Below are positions 8,166-16,853 of a stretch of 64,000 nucleotides of DNA, piece after piece. A model generated the notes under the pieces. The model searched no databases. It worked only from the letters and a program-made list of their open reading frames with translations, and was not told the origin of the DNA. The first letter of the stretch is position 1; each line of letters begins with the position of its first letter. The position numbers and the translations under genes were made by a program. The stretch comes from Flammeovirga sp. SJP92 (GTDB lineage Bacteria; Bacteroidota; Bacteroidia; Cytophagales; Flammeovirgaceae), in NCBI RefSeq assembly GCF_001583495.1, contig NZ_LQAQ01000090.1, forward strand, positions 186,001-250,000. The letters run 5' to 3'.

Positions 8166-9512
8166 TTAGATCTTAGGATCGTTTTCAAACGCTGTATTAA
8201 TCAAATCATCCACAAAGAACTTAGCCTTCTTAGGAAGTGAAATTACCATCTTTCCTGATTGATATAAATGCAATTGATCAAAAACCTTAGCTATCTTGTC
8301 CAATTCCTCTCTCTTGAGACTGATTTTCATTAACTGATTCTCAAAAGAAGGCTTATTTTTATAAATAGCATCCAAAAGCTCATATTGGGGATCAGTGAAA
8401 ATTAAATCACCTATTGAAGATCCAATATTATCCATTTCGTTTCTTTCAATCTGATCCATCAAATAGAAAACTTCAATGTCAATCTTACCGTCTTCATTTT
8501 CCTCTTCGTCTTCAATTAAAAATTGATTTTCATAAACCAATAAGATATGAGTGATCAATTCTTGTTGACTTTCAGAGAAGTACTTCTTGATGCTTTCCCA
8601 TTCAATTTCTTCCGTAAAAGCTTCTTTTAAACTATTGAGTTGCTTTTTGTTATATTTTGAATCACCAATCTTCACAAAAGTTTTGTTATTGAAGACCGCA
8701 TCCAATAATTTCAATTCAGCCTTCGAGAAATTATTATCTGCAAAAATTGAATTGTCCTCATTTGTACTATTGCTTGATGATTCAATCTCAAATAACTCTT
8801 GAATACTGAAAGTGTGGAATTCATTCGGCTCTTCATCATTAAGATGAGAACATTTTTCAAGAATATTTAATATAAATTGTTCCTGATCAATGTCTAATGG
8901 AGTGTTTTCCGGATACTCTAAAGTGGTGATGATTTCACGGACATAATCCAATTGAGCAAGATTGAATGTTAAGTTTCCAACTTTTACTTCTTTCTTGTTT
9001 TTGGTTTCATCCTCATGAATGATAGACAAAAATTCAAATTCATGATCTGTAAGTGTTGTGGCAGAAGTTAAATCACTATCACCAAACTCTCTTTCAATTT
9101 CATTCATCATGAAAAGAACACTGATGTTTTTGAGAGAGTCAATCAACTCCCAGCGGTTTTCATCCTCGTATTCCCAATCGGTCTCTATTTCATCAAGTTT
9201 TTCGCTTAAAGCTTTAAAAAATGAAAGCTGTTCTGCTTTTTGGATTACTTCTTGAATAGCATTGTAAACAGGAGTTCTTTTGCCTTTGCTGAAGTCAATA
9301 TTGTCAAGTATTTCTTTTACTTGGTTGATTTCGGCTGAAGTAAAAGGAGGAAATAGAGAAGAATTACTATCTTCGCTCTGATCATAAATAGATTTAAAGA
9401 ATTCAAACTCATTGAGAGAAAAAATAAAATCGCTTGCTTCAGGAGTAATATTATGAGCTTCCAGATCTAGGCGGTCACTTTTTTCTAATTGGTAGATTTC
9501 TTCAATGTGCAT
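8166..9512 (-). CDS. Acidic protein of unknown function built from four degenerate repeats
   Basis: 448 residues, strongly acidic, no signal peptide or membrane segment, so probably cytoplasmic. No family is recognised. By eye it contains four diverged units, each with a core of the form [acidic]-x-E/Y-x-F/L-L-x-x-I/V, then a short basic patch, then a helix ending in a VREI/LKEA/IAKV-like stretch: cores near residues 31 (NEFEFFKSIY), 156 (DHEFEFLSII), 263 (KAELKLLDAV) and 372 (PQYELLDAIY). Helices preceding the second and fourth cores (MNEIERE, MDQIERN) also match. The pattern suggests a helical-repeat scaffold. It ends just after the siaBC terminator on the opposite strand; any link to siaBC is only positional. 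Confidence 0.75.
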   Translation of the reverse strand: MHIEEIYQLEKSDRLDLEAHNITPEASDFIFSLNEFEFFKSIYDQSEDSNSSLFPPFTSAEINQVKEILDNIDFSKGKRTPVYNAIQEVIQKAEQLSFFKALSEKLDEIETDWEYEDENRWELIDSLKNISVLFMMNEIEREFGDSDLTSATTLTDHEFEFLSIIHEDETKNKKEVKVGNLTFNLAQLDYVREIITTLEYPENTPLDIDQEQFILNILEKCSHLNDEEPNEFHTFSIQELFEIESSSNSTNEDNSIFADNNFSKAELKLLDAVFNNKTFVKIGDSKYNKKQLNSLKEAFTEEIEWESIKKYFSESQQELITHILLVYENQFLIEDEEENEDGKIDIEVFYLMDQIERNEMDNIGSSIGDLIFTDPQYELLDAIYKNKPSFENQLMKISLKREELDKIAKVFDQLHLYQSGKMVISLPKKAKFFVDDLINTAFENDPKI

Positions 9513-9659
9513 TCTGATGAATTTTACGTTTCGTTCTTAAATACCTCCAATAATAAGGAGATAGAATTAAAATACATAGAGAAATTACAAAACAGATGTA
9601 AAAAAACGAATGTAATTTGTACTCTTACTTTCTATTTAGATGTAGTTTTTGCAGATTTG

Positions 9660-9667
9660 CAAAGTTA
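9660..9667 (-). promoter_or_regulatory. Candidate -7 box for the four-repeat protein gene
   Basis: Reverse strand reads TAACTTTG, matching TAnnTTTG, about 148 bases upstream of the start at 9512. No -33 box recognised. Confidence 0.3.
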
Positions 9668-9770
9668 ATGAATAAACTGACCTTAAAACTGTGCATAACT
9701 TCATTAAAAGTGAGGTGATTGTGATCTTTTTTATTGGACCAATAATAGAAATATACTGAAATAATAATAT

Positions 9771-10796
9771 ATGGGATTGTTTGATTTCTTTTCTAGCGAC
9801 TTGGCAATTGACTTAGGTACAGCCAACACACTCGTTATTCAGAAAGACAAGGTAGTAGTAGATGAACCTTCAATCATTGCTTTAGACCGTCAGAATGGAA
9901 AAGTCATTGCTGTTGGGACCAAGGCCATGCAAATGCACGAGAAAACGCATGAAAACATCAGAACTATTCGTCCTCTTCGCGATGGTGTAATTGCTGACTT
10001 CCACGCAGCAGAGCAGATGATACGTGGTATGATCCGTATGATCAACCAAGGTAAAAAATTCTTTACGCCTTCTCACAGAATGGTGATTTGTATTCCATCT
10101 GGTATCACAGAGGTGGAAAAACGTGCCGTACGTGACTCTGCAGAGCACGCTGGAGCAAAAGAAGTATATATGATTCCTGAACCTATTGCGGCTGCAATTG
10201 GTATTGGTATTGATATCGAACAACCTGTAGGTAGCATGATCGTTGATATCGGAGGTGGTACAACGGAAATTGCTGTCATTGCACTTTCTGGTATTGTTGG
10301 TGATCAGTCTATTAGAACTGCTGGTGATGTATTCACAAGAGATATCTTGGATTACATGCGTCGTCAACACAACTTACTGATTGGCGAGCGTTCTGCTGAA
10401 AAAATTAAAGTAGAAGTAGGTTCAGCTTTAACAGAGTTGGATGAAGAAATCGAGCCATTTGAGGTAAGAGGTAGGGACCTTATGACTGGTATTCCTAAGG
10501 TGATTACGGTTACTTACTCTGAAGTAGCTTATGCCATTGATAAATCAATTTCTAAAATTGAGGAAGCTGTATTAAGAGCTTTAGAAACTGCACCACCAGA
10601 ATTATCAGCAGATATTTATGATAGAGGTATTCATTTAACTGGTGGAGGTGCATTATTGAGAGGATTAGACAAACGTCTTTCTATCAAAACAAAACTTCCA
10701 GTGCACGTGGCGGATGATCCATTGAGAGCTGTAGTACGTGGAACTGGACAAGCATTGAAAAACTTAGATAGTTACAAAGCAGTATTGATGACTTAA
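9771..10796 (+). CDS. mreB: Rod shape-determining protein MreB
   Basis: 341 residues, actin-fold ATPase that polymerises on the inner face of the cytoplasmic membrane and guides the elongasome. Phosphate-1 motif DLGTANT (residues 14-20), phosphate-2 VDIGGGTTEIAV (158-169) and the adenosine motif LTGGGALLRGLD near residue 290 are intact. The N-terminal GLFDFFSSD is a typical short amphipathic membrane anchor. A strong terminator lies 67 bases after the stop codon and no mreC, mreD, mrdA or rodA follows, so it is transcribed alone here, unlike the usual mreBCD arrangement. Confidence 0.97.
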   Translation: MGLFDFFSSDLAIDLGTANTLVIQKDKVVVDEPSIIALDRQNGKVIAVGTKAMQMHEKTHENIRTIRPLRDGVIADFHAAEQMIRGMIRMINQGKKFFTPSHRMVICIPSGITEVEKRAVRDSAEHAGAKEVYMIPEPIAAAIGIGIDIEQPVGSMIVDIGGGTTEIAVIALSGIVGDQSIRTAGDVFTRDILDYMRRQHNLLIGERSAEKIKVEVGSALTELDEEIEPFEVRGRDLMTGIPKVITVTYSEVAYAIDKSISKIEEAVLRALETAPPELSADIYDRGIHLTGGGALLRGLDKRLSIKTKLPVHVADDPLRAVVRGTGQALKNLDSYKAVLMT

Positions 10797-10863
10797 TCAT
10801 TAATAGCTGATTGTAATGCCCTGAAAAAACGATACAGTTTTTTAGTGAATTAATTTTGATATA

Positions 10864-10898
10864 AGACTCAATAATTTAAAAATTATTGGGTCTTTTTT
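10864..10898 (+). terminator. Intrinsic terminator of mreB
   Basis: 13-bp stem (10864-10876 with 10880-10892, one G-U pair), 3-base loop, followed by six T. A strong terminator directly downstream of mreB. Confidence 0.88.
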
Positions 10899-10936
10899 AT
10901 AGGTAGCCTTCAGTTTTTATTTCGCTACCGCGAGTT

Positions 10937-11001
10937 CCTCAAATTTATTGATGCAAAATTGATTCGCTTCGCTGTCAATTTCACCTCAATAAATTTCGAG
11001 G
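10937..11001. repeat. Long imperfect inverted repeat at the edge of the IS3 element
   Basis: Arm 10937-10962 (starts CCTCAAATTTATTGATG) pairs imperfectly with arm 10975-11001 (ends CAATAAATTTCGAGG) around a 12-base loop TTCGCTTCGCTG. The arm ends lie one base from the end of transposase orfB. It could be a terminator-like barrier or part of the element end; neither can be settled from sequence alone. Confidence 0.6.
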
Positions 11002-11002
11002 C

Positions 11003-11815
11003 TTATTGTGTGACTTTTACTGTCCGATAAGTCCTTCGTTTCTTACCTCTTGTTTTATGCATCTGAATAGGAGTTCTCATATAACATGACATGTGTGGTC
11101 TTATAAAGTTATATGTTTTTATACATTCTTTTAAATAGGCTTCAAATACGATTTCATAACTGACATATTTACTTAAGTTAAAGTCATGCTTTATTGTTCT
11201 GTTAATGCGTTCTGCAATAGCATTTTTATACGGATCATAAGTTTCTGTCATACTTGTTATGATTTTCGATTTCCTAAGTAACTTCTGATAGGCTTTACTA
11301 CAATATTGGACTCCTCTATCAGAATGATGTATCAATGTTTCTCCTTTATATTCACGTTGTTTTATCGCCATTTTCAAGGCTCTAATTACTCCCTCTTTAT
11401 CTAAAGACCTAGATAAGTCGTAACCCATTATCTTCTTTGAATAGGCATCCGTTACTAATGCCAAATACCAAGGGTTGTCTCTTGTTCCTACATAAGTAAT
11501 ATCTGCTACTACAACCTGTTCAGGTCTATTTATCTCAAGACCATCTACCAAATCTGGATAAGTTTTAAATCTATGGTCTGAATCAGTTGTGACATGATAA
11601 GCTCTCTTAGCTTGTATTTCTAAGTGGTTAGCTTTCATAATTTGAAGTAGCTTATCACGACCTACACCTAAAGACTTTAATTGAGGATAGAGTAGTGAAT
11701 ACAGCATCCTATGCCCACTATTAGGAAGTTTTATCCTCTCGTTTTGTATTAGTGCTACTACTTGCTCAGAAATTTCCAGATCTTTCTTCTTACGATGGAT
11801 GGAGCGGTAGTACAC
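11003..11815 (-). CDS. IS3-family transposase orfB (DDE integrase core)
   Basis: 270 residues from a GTG at 11815; in vivo probably made as a fusion with orfA. An HTH_21 segment (YYRSIHRKK) precedes an rve integrase core with catalytic triad Asp105 (VVADITYVG), Asp166 (HHSDRGVQY) and Glu202 (NAIAERINRTIKHDF); the 35-residue spacing between the second Asp and the Glu is the IS3 signature. The same frame continues upstream of 11815 without a stop to the slippery site at 11902-11908, encoding the YSSQLLGKDRQVYYR segment that belongs to the orfB product. The reading frame is intact, so the element may be active. Confidence 0.93.
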   Translation of the reverse strand: MYYRSIHRKKKDLEISEQVVALIQNERIKLPNSGHRMLYSLLYPQLKSLGVGRDKLLQIMKANHLEIQAKRAYHVTTDSDHRFKTYPDLVDGLEINRPEQVVVADITYVGTRDNPWYLALVTDAYSKKIMGYDLSRSLDKEGVIRALKMAIKQREYKGETLIHHSDRGVQYCSKAYQKLLRKSKIITSMTETYDPYKNAIAERINRTIKHDFNLSKYVSYEIVFEAYLKECIKTYNFIRPHMSCYMRTPIQMHKTRGKKRRTYRTVKVTQ

Positions 11816-11886
11816 TTGACGATCTTTCCCAAGTAACTGACTTGAATATTCAATACTTATAGAATATCCATTTCTGAAATCATCAA

Positions 11887-12282
11887 CTACTTGGGTGAAG
11901 AGTTTTTTCTTATGTCAATTTTATACTCTTTTTCGGCCAGGTCAATCATCATATCGAAAATGATGGCCTTATGATCTGCTTTCTCAGCTTCTGCTTCTAA
12001 TCTATTGATTTTCTTTTTGGCGGTTTCCAATTCCAGTTTGAGCTCTAACAGTTCTTGTTCAGGTGTTTTCTTCTTCATGGTACTGACTTTATGGTTCCAG
12101 TCAAAGTTACCATATTTTTGTAACCAAACCTTTACTGTTCTATCTCCCTGTATTCCATATTTACGTGTAGCTCCTTTTAAACTTAATTGACCACTTTCAA
12201 CTTCTGAGACAATTTGAAGTTTTAAGGACATTGAATAATCCTTCTGAGTTCTTTTAACATATTGACTTTTATTGTCTTCCAT
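11887..12282 (-). CDS. IS3-family transposase orfA (helix-turn-helix protein)
   Basis: 131 residues. An N-terminal HTH (about 15-60, with IVSEVESGQLSLKGATRKYG) that recognises the element ends, followed by a leucine-zipper coiled coil (LLELKLELETAKKKINRLEAE, about 74-95) used for multimerisation. It ends in RKNSSPK at a TAG. The heptamer that allows -1 frameshifting into orfB overlaps codons for Arg-Lys-Asn seven codons before the stop. Confidence 0.9.
   Translation of the reverse strand: MEDNKSQYVKRTQKDYSMSLKLQIVSEVESGQLSLKGATRKYGIQGDRTVKVWLQKYGNFDWNHKVSTMKKKTPEQELLELKLELETAKKKINRLEAEAEKADHKAIIFDMMIDLAEKEYKIDIRKNSSPK
11902..11908 (-). promoter_or_regulatory. Programmed -1 frameshift heptamer A AAA AAC
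   Basis: On the reverse strand, in the orfA frame, the codons AGA AAA AAC give the canonical heptamer A-AAA-AAC. Slipping back one base moves ribosomes into the orfB frame, which is open across the junction. OrfB is in the -1 frame relative to orfA, as required. Confidence 0.85.
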
Positions 12283-12337
12283 AATAACGATTGTTTTAGT
12301 GTATCGTTATTTTAGGACTTTACAGATTTTATAGAAG

Positions 12338-12372
12338 AAAAGCCCTGAAATTAAAGTTTCAGGGCTTTTTTG
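12338..12372. terminator. Intrinsic terminator between the IS and the M48 peptidase gene
   Basis: 13-bp perfect stem AAAAGCCCTGAAA / TTTCAGGGCTTTT (12338-12350, 12358-12370), T tract on both strands. On the reverse strand it can end the M48 gene transcript. Confidence 0.85.
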
Positions 12373-12427
12373 TTGAATGTTTTATTTGCTTTAAAATTGA
12401 TACACTGTAAACTCGTTATTGTAAGTT

Positions 12428-13393
12428 TTAATCCTTGAAAATTCCCTTTACGAAATCTTTCGCATCTTTTACTTTCTCATTGATAGGGTCAGTATACTCT
12501 TTAAAGTCTTCTTTGAAGTCGTAAGTCTTGCCATTTTCAGTTGTGATAGGAGAGTTGTCATAATTCCCATTTAAGATATTTTCATAATCTCCACTCTGTA
12601 TCCATTTCAATAATTCAGCAATACGAGTAACTGGAAAAGGGTGGGACTGAAAAATGGTATTCAAGAATTTATGTGTTTTGTTTACAAGCCCCGATTGTTG
12701 CTCATACTCTTCTGCTTGTTTGATAAACTCCCCAAGGTTCATTTCACTGATCATGCCACCACCTGCAAGTTTCATCAATAAATGAATGCAAGTTTCAGGA
12801 TTTTGAGAAACCAATAATCCTGCTCTGTCTGCAGAAAGTTCGCTCTTACGTTCCCACTCTTTCAATGCCATAATTATTCCAAGGATAACAGTTTTTCCTA
12901 AAGGAATACCAAGGTCAACAACTGATACTTTCAAAAGCACACTTAATAAAGTGTGATAGAGCACATGACCAGAAACAATATGACCTAATTCATGACCAAT
13001 TACCGTTAATAATTCTTCTTCATTGAGCGTTTCAACGATGCTTGAATTAAGAACAATAAAGGGATTGTCAACACCAATTGCACCTGCATTTAAAATGGGA
13101 CTTTGTGAGACATAAAGTTCTGGAACTTCTTTTATATCGAGAATTTCACAAGCTTCAATCAGTAAGCGGTGAACATCTGAAAATTGATTTTCATTCACAC
13201 GTACAGAAGAAGCAAGTGTCATCATTCTTAATGACTTTTCAGTGGTATTACTGATGATAAATTTAAGCAGTGTATCAAAGCCAGTCATTTTTTGTAATGC
13301 AGATAATGCCAGCTTGTCAGTCGGATGCTCCCAAGTGTTGGGATTAATGCTTGGGAACTTTTTTTTATGGATTTTTAGTGCTTCTGAGCTCAT
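12428..13393 (-). CDS. M48 family zinc metallopeptidase
   Basis: 321 residues. The zinc motif HELGH (His134-His138) and the downstream third-ligand segment ERKSELSADRAGLL (Glu185, Asp189) are those of M48 peptidases (HtpX/Oma1 type). A hydrophobic stretch lies between them (about 145-178), suggesting membrane association, but there is no N-terminal signal or multi-pass anchor like that of HtpX. The substrate is unknown; family members degrade damaged membrane proteins. The C-terminus is charged and Asp/Lys-rich. It is transcribed divergently from the TamA-like gene. Confidence 0.9.
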   Translation of the reverse strand: MSSEALKIHKKKFPSINPNTWEHPTDKLALSALQKMTGFDTLLKFIISNTTEKSLRMMTLASSVRVNENQFSDVHRLLIEACEILDIKEVPELYVSQSPILNAGAIGVDNPFIVLNSSIVETLNEEELLTVIGHELGHIVSGHVLYHTLLSVLLKVSVVDLGIPLGKTVILGIIMALKEWERKSELSADRAGLLVSQNPETCIHLLMKLAGGGMISEMNLGEFIKQAEEYEQQSGLVNKTHKFLNTIFQSHPFPVTRIAELLKWIQSGDYENILNGNYDNSPITTENGKTYDFKEDFKEYTDPINEKVKDAKDFVKGIFKD

Positions 13394-13505
13394 ATAGATT
13401 CTTTCTTATTGCTTTTTTATTTCCAATTTATCATTAATATTTTAAAACTTTTCTATTTGAATGTGATATTTCAACCATAGGAATATAAAAAGTGTTTATA
13501 ATAGG

Positions 13506-13513
13506 TATATTTG
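13506..13513 (+). promoter_or_regulatory. Candidate -7 box upstream of the TamA-like gene
   Basis: TATATTTG, an exact TAnnTTTG match, 12 bases before a possible GTG start and 54 bases before the preferred TTG start. Confidence 0.4.
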
Positions 13514-13566
13514 CTTTTTAAATAGTGTCAATAGAGATACATTTTTTCACTGTAGTAATTACTCAA

Positions 13567-16122
13567 TTGAGAAATAACTTAAACATATTTATCATCTTCA
13601 TCTCCACCCTTTTATTGGTTTCCGGCTGTGTTTCTTATAAGAAATTAGAGCAGGATAGAAGCCTTTTGGTAGATCAGAGTATTGAAGGTGCAAAAGCTGT
13701 TGATAAATCTACACTTGATTCTTACATCCGGTTAAAACCCAATCGATCTTTCCTGAAATCAGAAATCCGTTTACCGCTTTACTTCTACATGAGGGGCGAA
13801 AAATACTATAAAAGAAACTATCAAAAAGATAGTATCAAGTATGCGGATATGACGGAATATTATGACGAGGTTGTCAGAGCATTAGAAGACGAATGGAAAG
13901 AGGATGTGATCTATAATAGAACGGTATTAGACAGCCTGTATAATGAGAATGTCTATTTAGTTTATAAAGACTTAAAAAAGGCAGAGAAACAGGCCGTAAG
14001 AGATTCTGTTCGAGGTATCAGAAAGTTGAGGAAAATCAAGTCTAAATCTATTAGTAAGACAGAAAAAATTGCAGAGAGAGTGGAGAAAGGAAACTGGTGG
14101 ATGAGATCGGCTGGTGAACCTCCCGCTTATTTTGATTTAGAGGAATCTCAGAACAATCAGAAATTACTAGAAAGGACACTTCATGCTAAGGGTTTTCTAA
14201 ATGCTTCTGTAGATTTGGACGTAGATACGGTCATGTATAAAAATTATCCTCTGATTACTGAGAAATATATCATTAATGAAGGGGAACAATGGAAAGTGCA
14301 TTCTGTAAAGTATAAAACACCGAGTTATAGTATTTACAATGAATTGTTGACTTACAGCAGAAAAAGCTTTTTAAAAGAAAATGGACCTTACTCAGAAACG
14401 AGCCTTCAGCTGGAAAGAAATAGACTTTCAAAAGTCTTAAAAAATGGCGGTTATTTTGATTTTGCATCAAATTATATTCACTATGAAGTAGATACTAATA
14501 ATGTTCACGGAGAAGTGGATATTTTAATCTTAGTGGACCCTCCCAAGACGGGTGAAAGGCATACTAGATATTATATCAATGACATTACTTTTGAAACGGA
14601 CCCCAATGATCCTGCACTTGCAGATACTGTAGAATATGAAGATGTAACTTATATTCAACATGCCAAAAAATACAAACCTAAAATTCTAGATGGTAAATTG
14701 GCACTCAAAGAAAGTACACCTTTCAATGAATTATTATCCAACGATACTAGGCGATTTTTAAGTCAGATGGATGCCTTTAAGTTTGTGAATATTGAGTACG
14801 TGAAAACCGGAAAAGATTCACTGAATGTATTCATTTACCCTAGTTCTTTTGATAAATATCAATATGCATTTGAAACAGGTTTAAACGTAAGCCGATCTTT
14901 ACCAGGACCATTTGCCAGCGTTTCCCTCAAGTCAAGAAACATTTTCAGAGGAGCAGAATCGTTGGAATTTAGAGGCCGTTTCTCTTTAGAGGCTCAGGCC
15001 AGTGTTTCCGAAAGCAGCAATGATATTTATAATGGTACAGAATATGGATTTAGTACTATTTTAAATATTCCAAGACCATTAATTCCTTTTTATAATAAGG
15101 TTAACGAATCGTATTATATCAGAAATGCGAAAACAAAAATACTAGCGGATGTCTCTTATGTGAGCAGGCCAGAATATACCCGTTTGAATTTAAAGGGACT
15201 TTTTGGTTATGACTGGAGAAACCGTAAGGAAGATCTATTTGAGTTGTCATTAGCCGATCTGAACGTTGTAAGAACGCCATTTTTGAGCAATGATTTTAGA
15301 ATTCGTTTACAACAGTTAGCAGAGCAAGGCAATACCCTTCATTATTCTTTTGATAATTCCTTTGTATCGAGTACGCACTTAAGTATGTCGCGTATGAGAG
15401 GGGATTATATGACGAGTTCTTCAAAAGCGTCTTATGTGAAGCTCTTTGGAGAAGTCGGTGGTAATATGTTGGATTTAGTAAATCAATGGACAGGCAGTGA
15501 GGCAGGTTCAATTTATGGCCTTCGTTACTACAAGTTTTTCAAATTTTATTATGACTACCGCAAAGTGACGCCTATTGGGAGTAAGAAAAAACATTTCTTT
15601 GCTTCAAGAATTCATATGGGAGTCGCTAAATCCTATGGAGAAGTTGGTGCATTGCCGTATGAAAAATATTTCTTCTCTGGTGGTGGTAACAGTAATAGAG
15701 CTTGGAGGCCAAGACGTTTGGGACCAGGATCATATACACCACCACAAAATAGTGATGGAACTTTCAACTATAGTTTTGAACAGCCGGGTGATATGATCAT
15801 TGAGCTGAATGTGGAATGGAGGTACAAAATATCCAAATTATTCCAATGGGCATTTTTTATTGATGCTACCAATGTATGGTTATTAGAAGAAGACAATACT
15901 AGACCGGGGGGTGATTTTGATGTCACTCGATTCTGGAAGGAGTTTGGAATAGGAGCAGGACTTGGTGCAAGAATCGATTTCTCCTTCTTGTTGATTCGTT
16001 TAGATATTGGGACCAAGATTTATGATCCAGCTCGAAGAGAAGGAGATCGGTTTGTGGCAGGGTATGATTTTCTTGGAAAAGGAACAACGGAATTTAATAT
16101 TGGTATTGGATACCCTTTCTAG
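13567..16122 (+). CDS. Omp85/TamA-like outer-membrane lipoprotein (BamA superfamily)
   Basis: About 851 residues from TTG 13567; an in-frame GTG at 13525 would add 14 residues. TTG is preferred because it gives a compact signal peptide (RNNLNIFIIFISTLLLVSGC) with a lipobox Cys. POTRA-like segments fill roughly residues 170-420 and a 16-strand-type Omp85 barrel the C-terminal half, ending EFNIGIGYPF with the terminal aromatic residue needed for outer-membrane insertion. Motifs such as FSGGGNSNRAWRPRRLGPG (the surface-loop-6 RGF-like region) are typical. Members insert or translocate proteins across the outer membrane. Lipid-modified TamA-like proteins of this kind are characteristic of Bacteroidota; substrate unknown. 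Confidence 0.85.
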   Translation: MRNNLNIFIIFISTLLLVSGCVSYKKLEQDRSLLVDQSIEGAKAVDKSTLDSYIRLKPNRSFLKSEIRLPLYFYMRGEKYYKRNYQKDSIKYADMTEYYDEVVRALEDEWKEDVIYNRTVLDSLYNENVYLVYKDLKKAEKQAVRDSVRGIRKLRKIKSKSISKTEKIAERVEKGNWWMRSAGEPPAYFDLEESQNNQKLLERTLHAKGFLNASVDLDVDTVMYKNYPLITEKYIINEGEQWKVHSVKYKTPSYSIYNELLTYSRKSFLKENGPYSETSLQLERNRLSKVLKNGGYFDFASNYIHYEVDTNNVHGEVDILILVDPPKTGERHTRYYINDITFETDPNDPALADTVEYEDVTYIQHAKKYKPKILDGKLALKESTPFNELLSNDTRRFLSQMDAFKFVNIEYVKTGKDSLNVFIYPSSFDKYQYAFETGLNVSRSLPGPFASVSLKSRNIFRGAESLEFRGRFSLEAQASVSESSNDIYNGTEYGFSTILNIPRPLIPFYNKVNESYYIRNAKTKILADVSYVSRPEYTRLNLKGLFGYDWRNRKEDLFELSLADLNVVRTPFLSNDFRIRLQQLAEQGNTLHYSFDNSFVSSTHLSMSRMRGDYMTSSSKASYVKLFGEVGGNMLDLVNQWTGSEAGSIYGLRYYKFFKFYYDYRKVTPIGSKKKHFFASRIHMGVAKSYGEVGALPYEKYFFSGGGNSNRAWRPRRLGPGSYTPPQNSDGTFNYSFEQPGDMIIELNVEWRYKISKLFQWAFFIDATNVWLLEEDNTRPGGDFDVTRFWKEFGIGAGLGARIDFSFLLIRLDIGTKIYDPARREGDRFVAGYDFLGKGTTEFNIGIGYPF

Positions 16123-16200
16123 CAAGCCCAAGGGTAAAAGTAAATTGTTGTTATCATTTGCCAGTTGACGAAAATTGTGGTTTACAATGCACTTAATTCT

Positions 16201-16208
16201 TATTTTTG
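16201..16208 (+). promoter_or_regulatory. Candidate -7 box for folK
   Basis: TATTTTTG matches TAnnTTTG, 24 bases before the folK ATG. A TTG lies about 23 bases upstream, so the -33 element is imperfect. Confidence 0.4.
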
Positions 16209-16231
16209 TGCGAAATTTTTAAAAAGAGTAA

Positions 16232-16726
16232 ATGTCAGAAAAGAATATTGTCCTTTTATTAGGAGCCAATCTTGGAGATAAAGAAGAAACGCTCCGTAAT
16301 GCTGTAATAGAGATCAATGAAGGTGTTGGAGAGGTAGTGAGCATTTCACATTTTTATGAAACAGCGGCGTGGGGAAAAGAAGATCAACCAAGTTATTACA
16401 ATCAGGTTTTAGTATGCAAGTCGTCCTTAGATCCTCAAAATCTATTGAAGACGACGCAAAATATAGAACAGAAATTAGGAAGGGTTAGAAAAGAAAAGTG
16501 GGGTGCAAGAATTATTGATGTCGATATATTGTTTATTGAAAGGGAGAAGATTTCAGAGGAAAACTTAAAAGTACCACACCCTTTTATACAAGAGAGAAGG
16601 TTCACATTAGAACCACTAAAAGAAATATTACCTCACTTTGTTCATCCGGTTTTAAATCAAACATTAAGTGATTTGCTTTTGAACTGTAAAGATCCTCTTC
16701 CAGTAAAAAAGTTGTCAATGAAATAG
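16232..16726 (+). CDS. folK: 2-amino-4-hydroxy-6-hydroxymethyldihydropteridine diphosphokinase
   Basis: 164 residues. Catalyses ATP-dependent pyrophosphorylation of the pterin alcohol, the step before dihydropteroate synthase in folate synthesis. Signatures: LLLGANLGDKEETL at the N-terminus, YNQVL, LGRVRKEKWGARIIDVDILF (the HPPK signature with the metal-binding DVD aspartates), and VPHPFIQERRFTLEPL. Monocistronic, with its own -7 box and a terminator. Confidence 0.96.
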   Translation: MSEKNIVLLLGANLGDKEETLRNAVIEINEGVGEVVSISHFYETAAWGKEDQPSYYNQVLVCKSSLDPQNLLKTTQNIEQKLGRVRKEKWGARIIDVDILFIEREKISEENLKVPHPFIQERRFTLEPLKEILPHFVHPVLNQTLSDLLLNCKDPLPVKKLSMK

Positions 16727-16755
16727 GTTTGTCTTTAGATAGAATAACTTATATG

Positions 16756-16800
16756 AGCCATAAAATCTTCATAATTTGAGGGTTTTATGGCTTAAATTTT
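16756..16800 (+). terminator. Intrinsic terminator of folK
   Basis: Stem AGCCATAAAA / TTTTATGGCT (16756-16765 with 16783-16792), 17-base loop, AT-rich tail containing a short T run. Confidence 0.7.
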
Positions 16801-16853
16801 ATGTTCTTATTGCTCGTGATATATAATAACTATCCCAGCATTTGAAAGGAGTT

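Larger units (their letters stand above)
11003..12330 (-). mobile_element. IS3-family insertion sequence (orfA + orfB)
   Basis: A two-frame transposon with an HTH orfA, a DD(35)E orfB in the -1 frame and a slippery site between them, which is the IS3 plan. The approximate outer limits are the orfB stop and the region about 50 bases upstream of orfA. Clean terminal inverted repeats and a target duplication could not be identified, so the boundaries are approximate. It sits between mreB and the M48 peptidase gene and interrupts no recognisable gene. Confidence 0.8.

Noticed and set aside
9882-10370. 162-codon open frame antisense to mreB
   Set aside because: It is entirely inside the strongly conserved mreB gene, has a low-complexity Thr/Asn/His-rich composition, and no start context.
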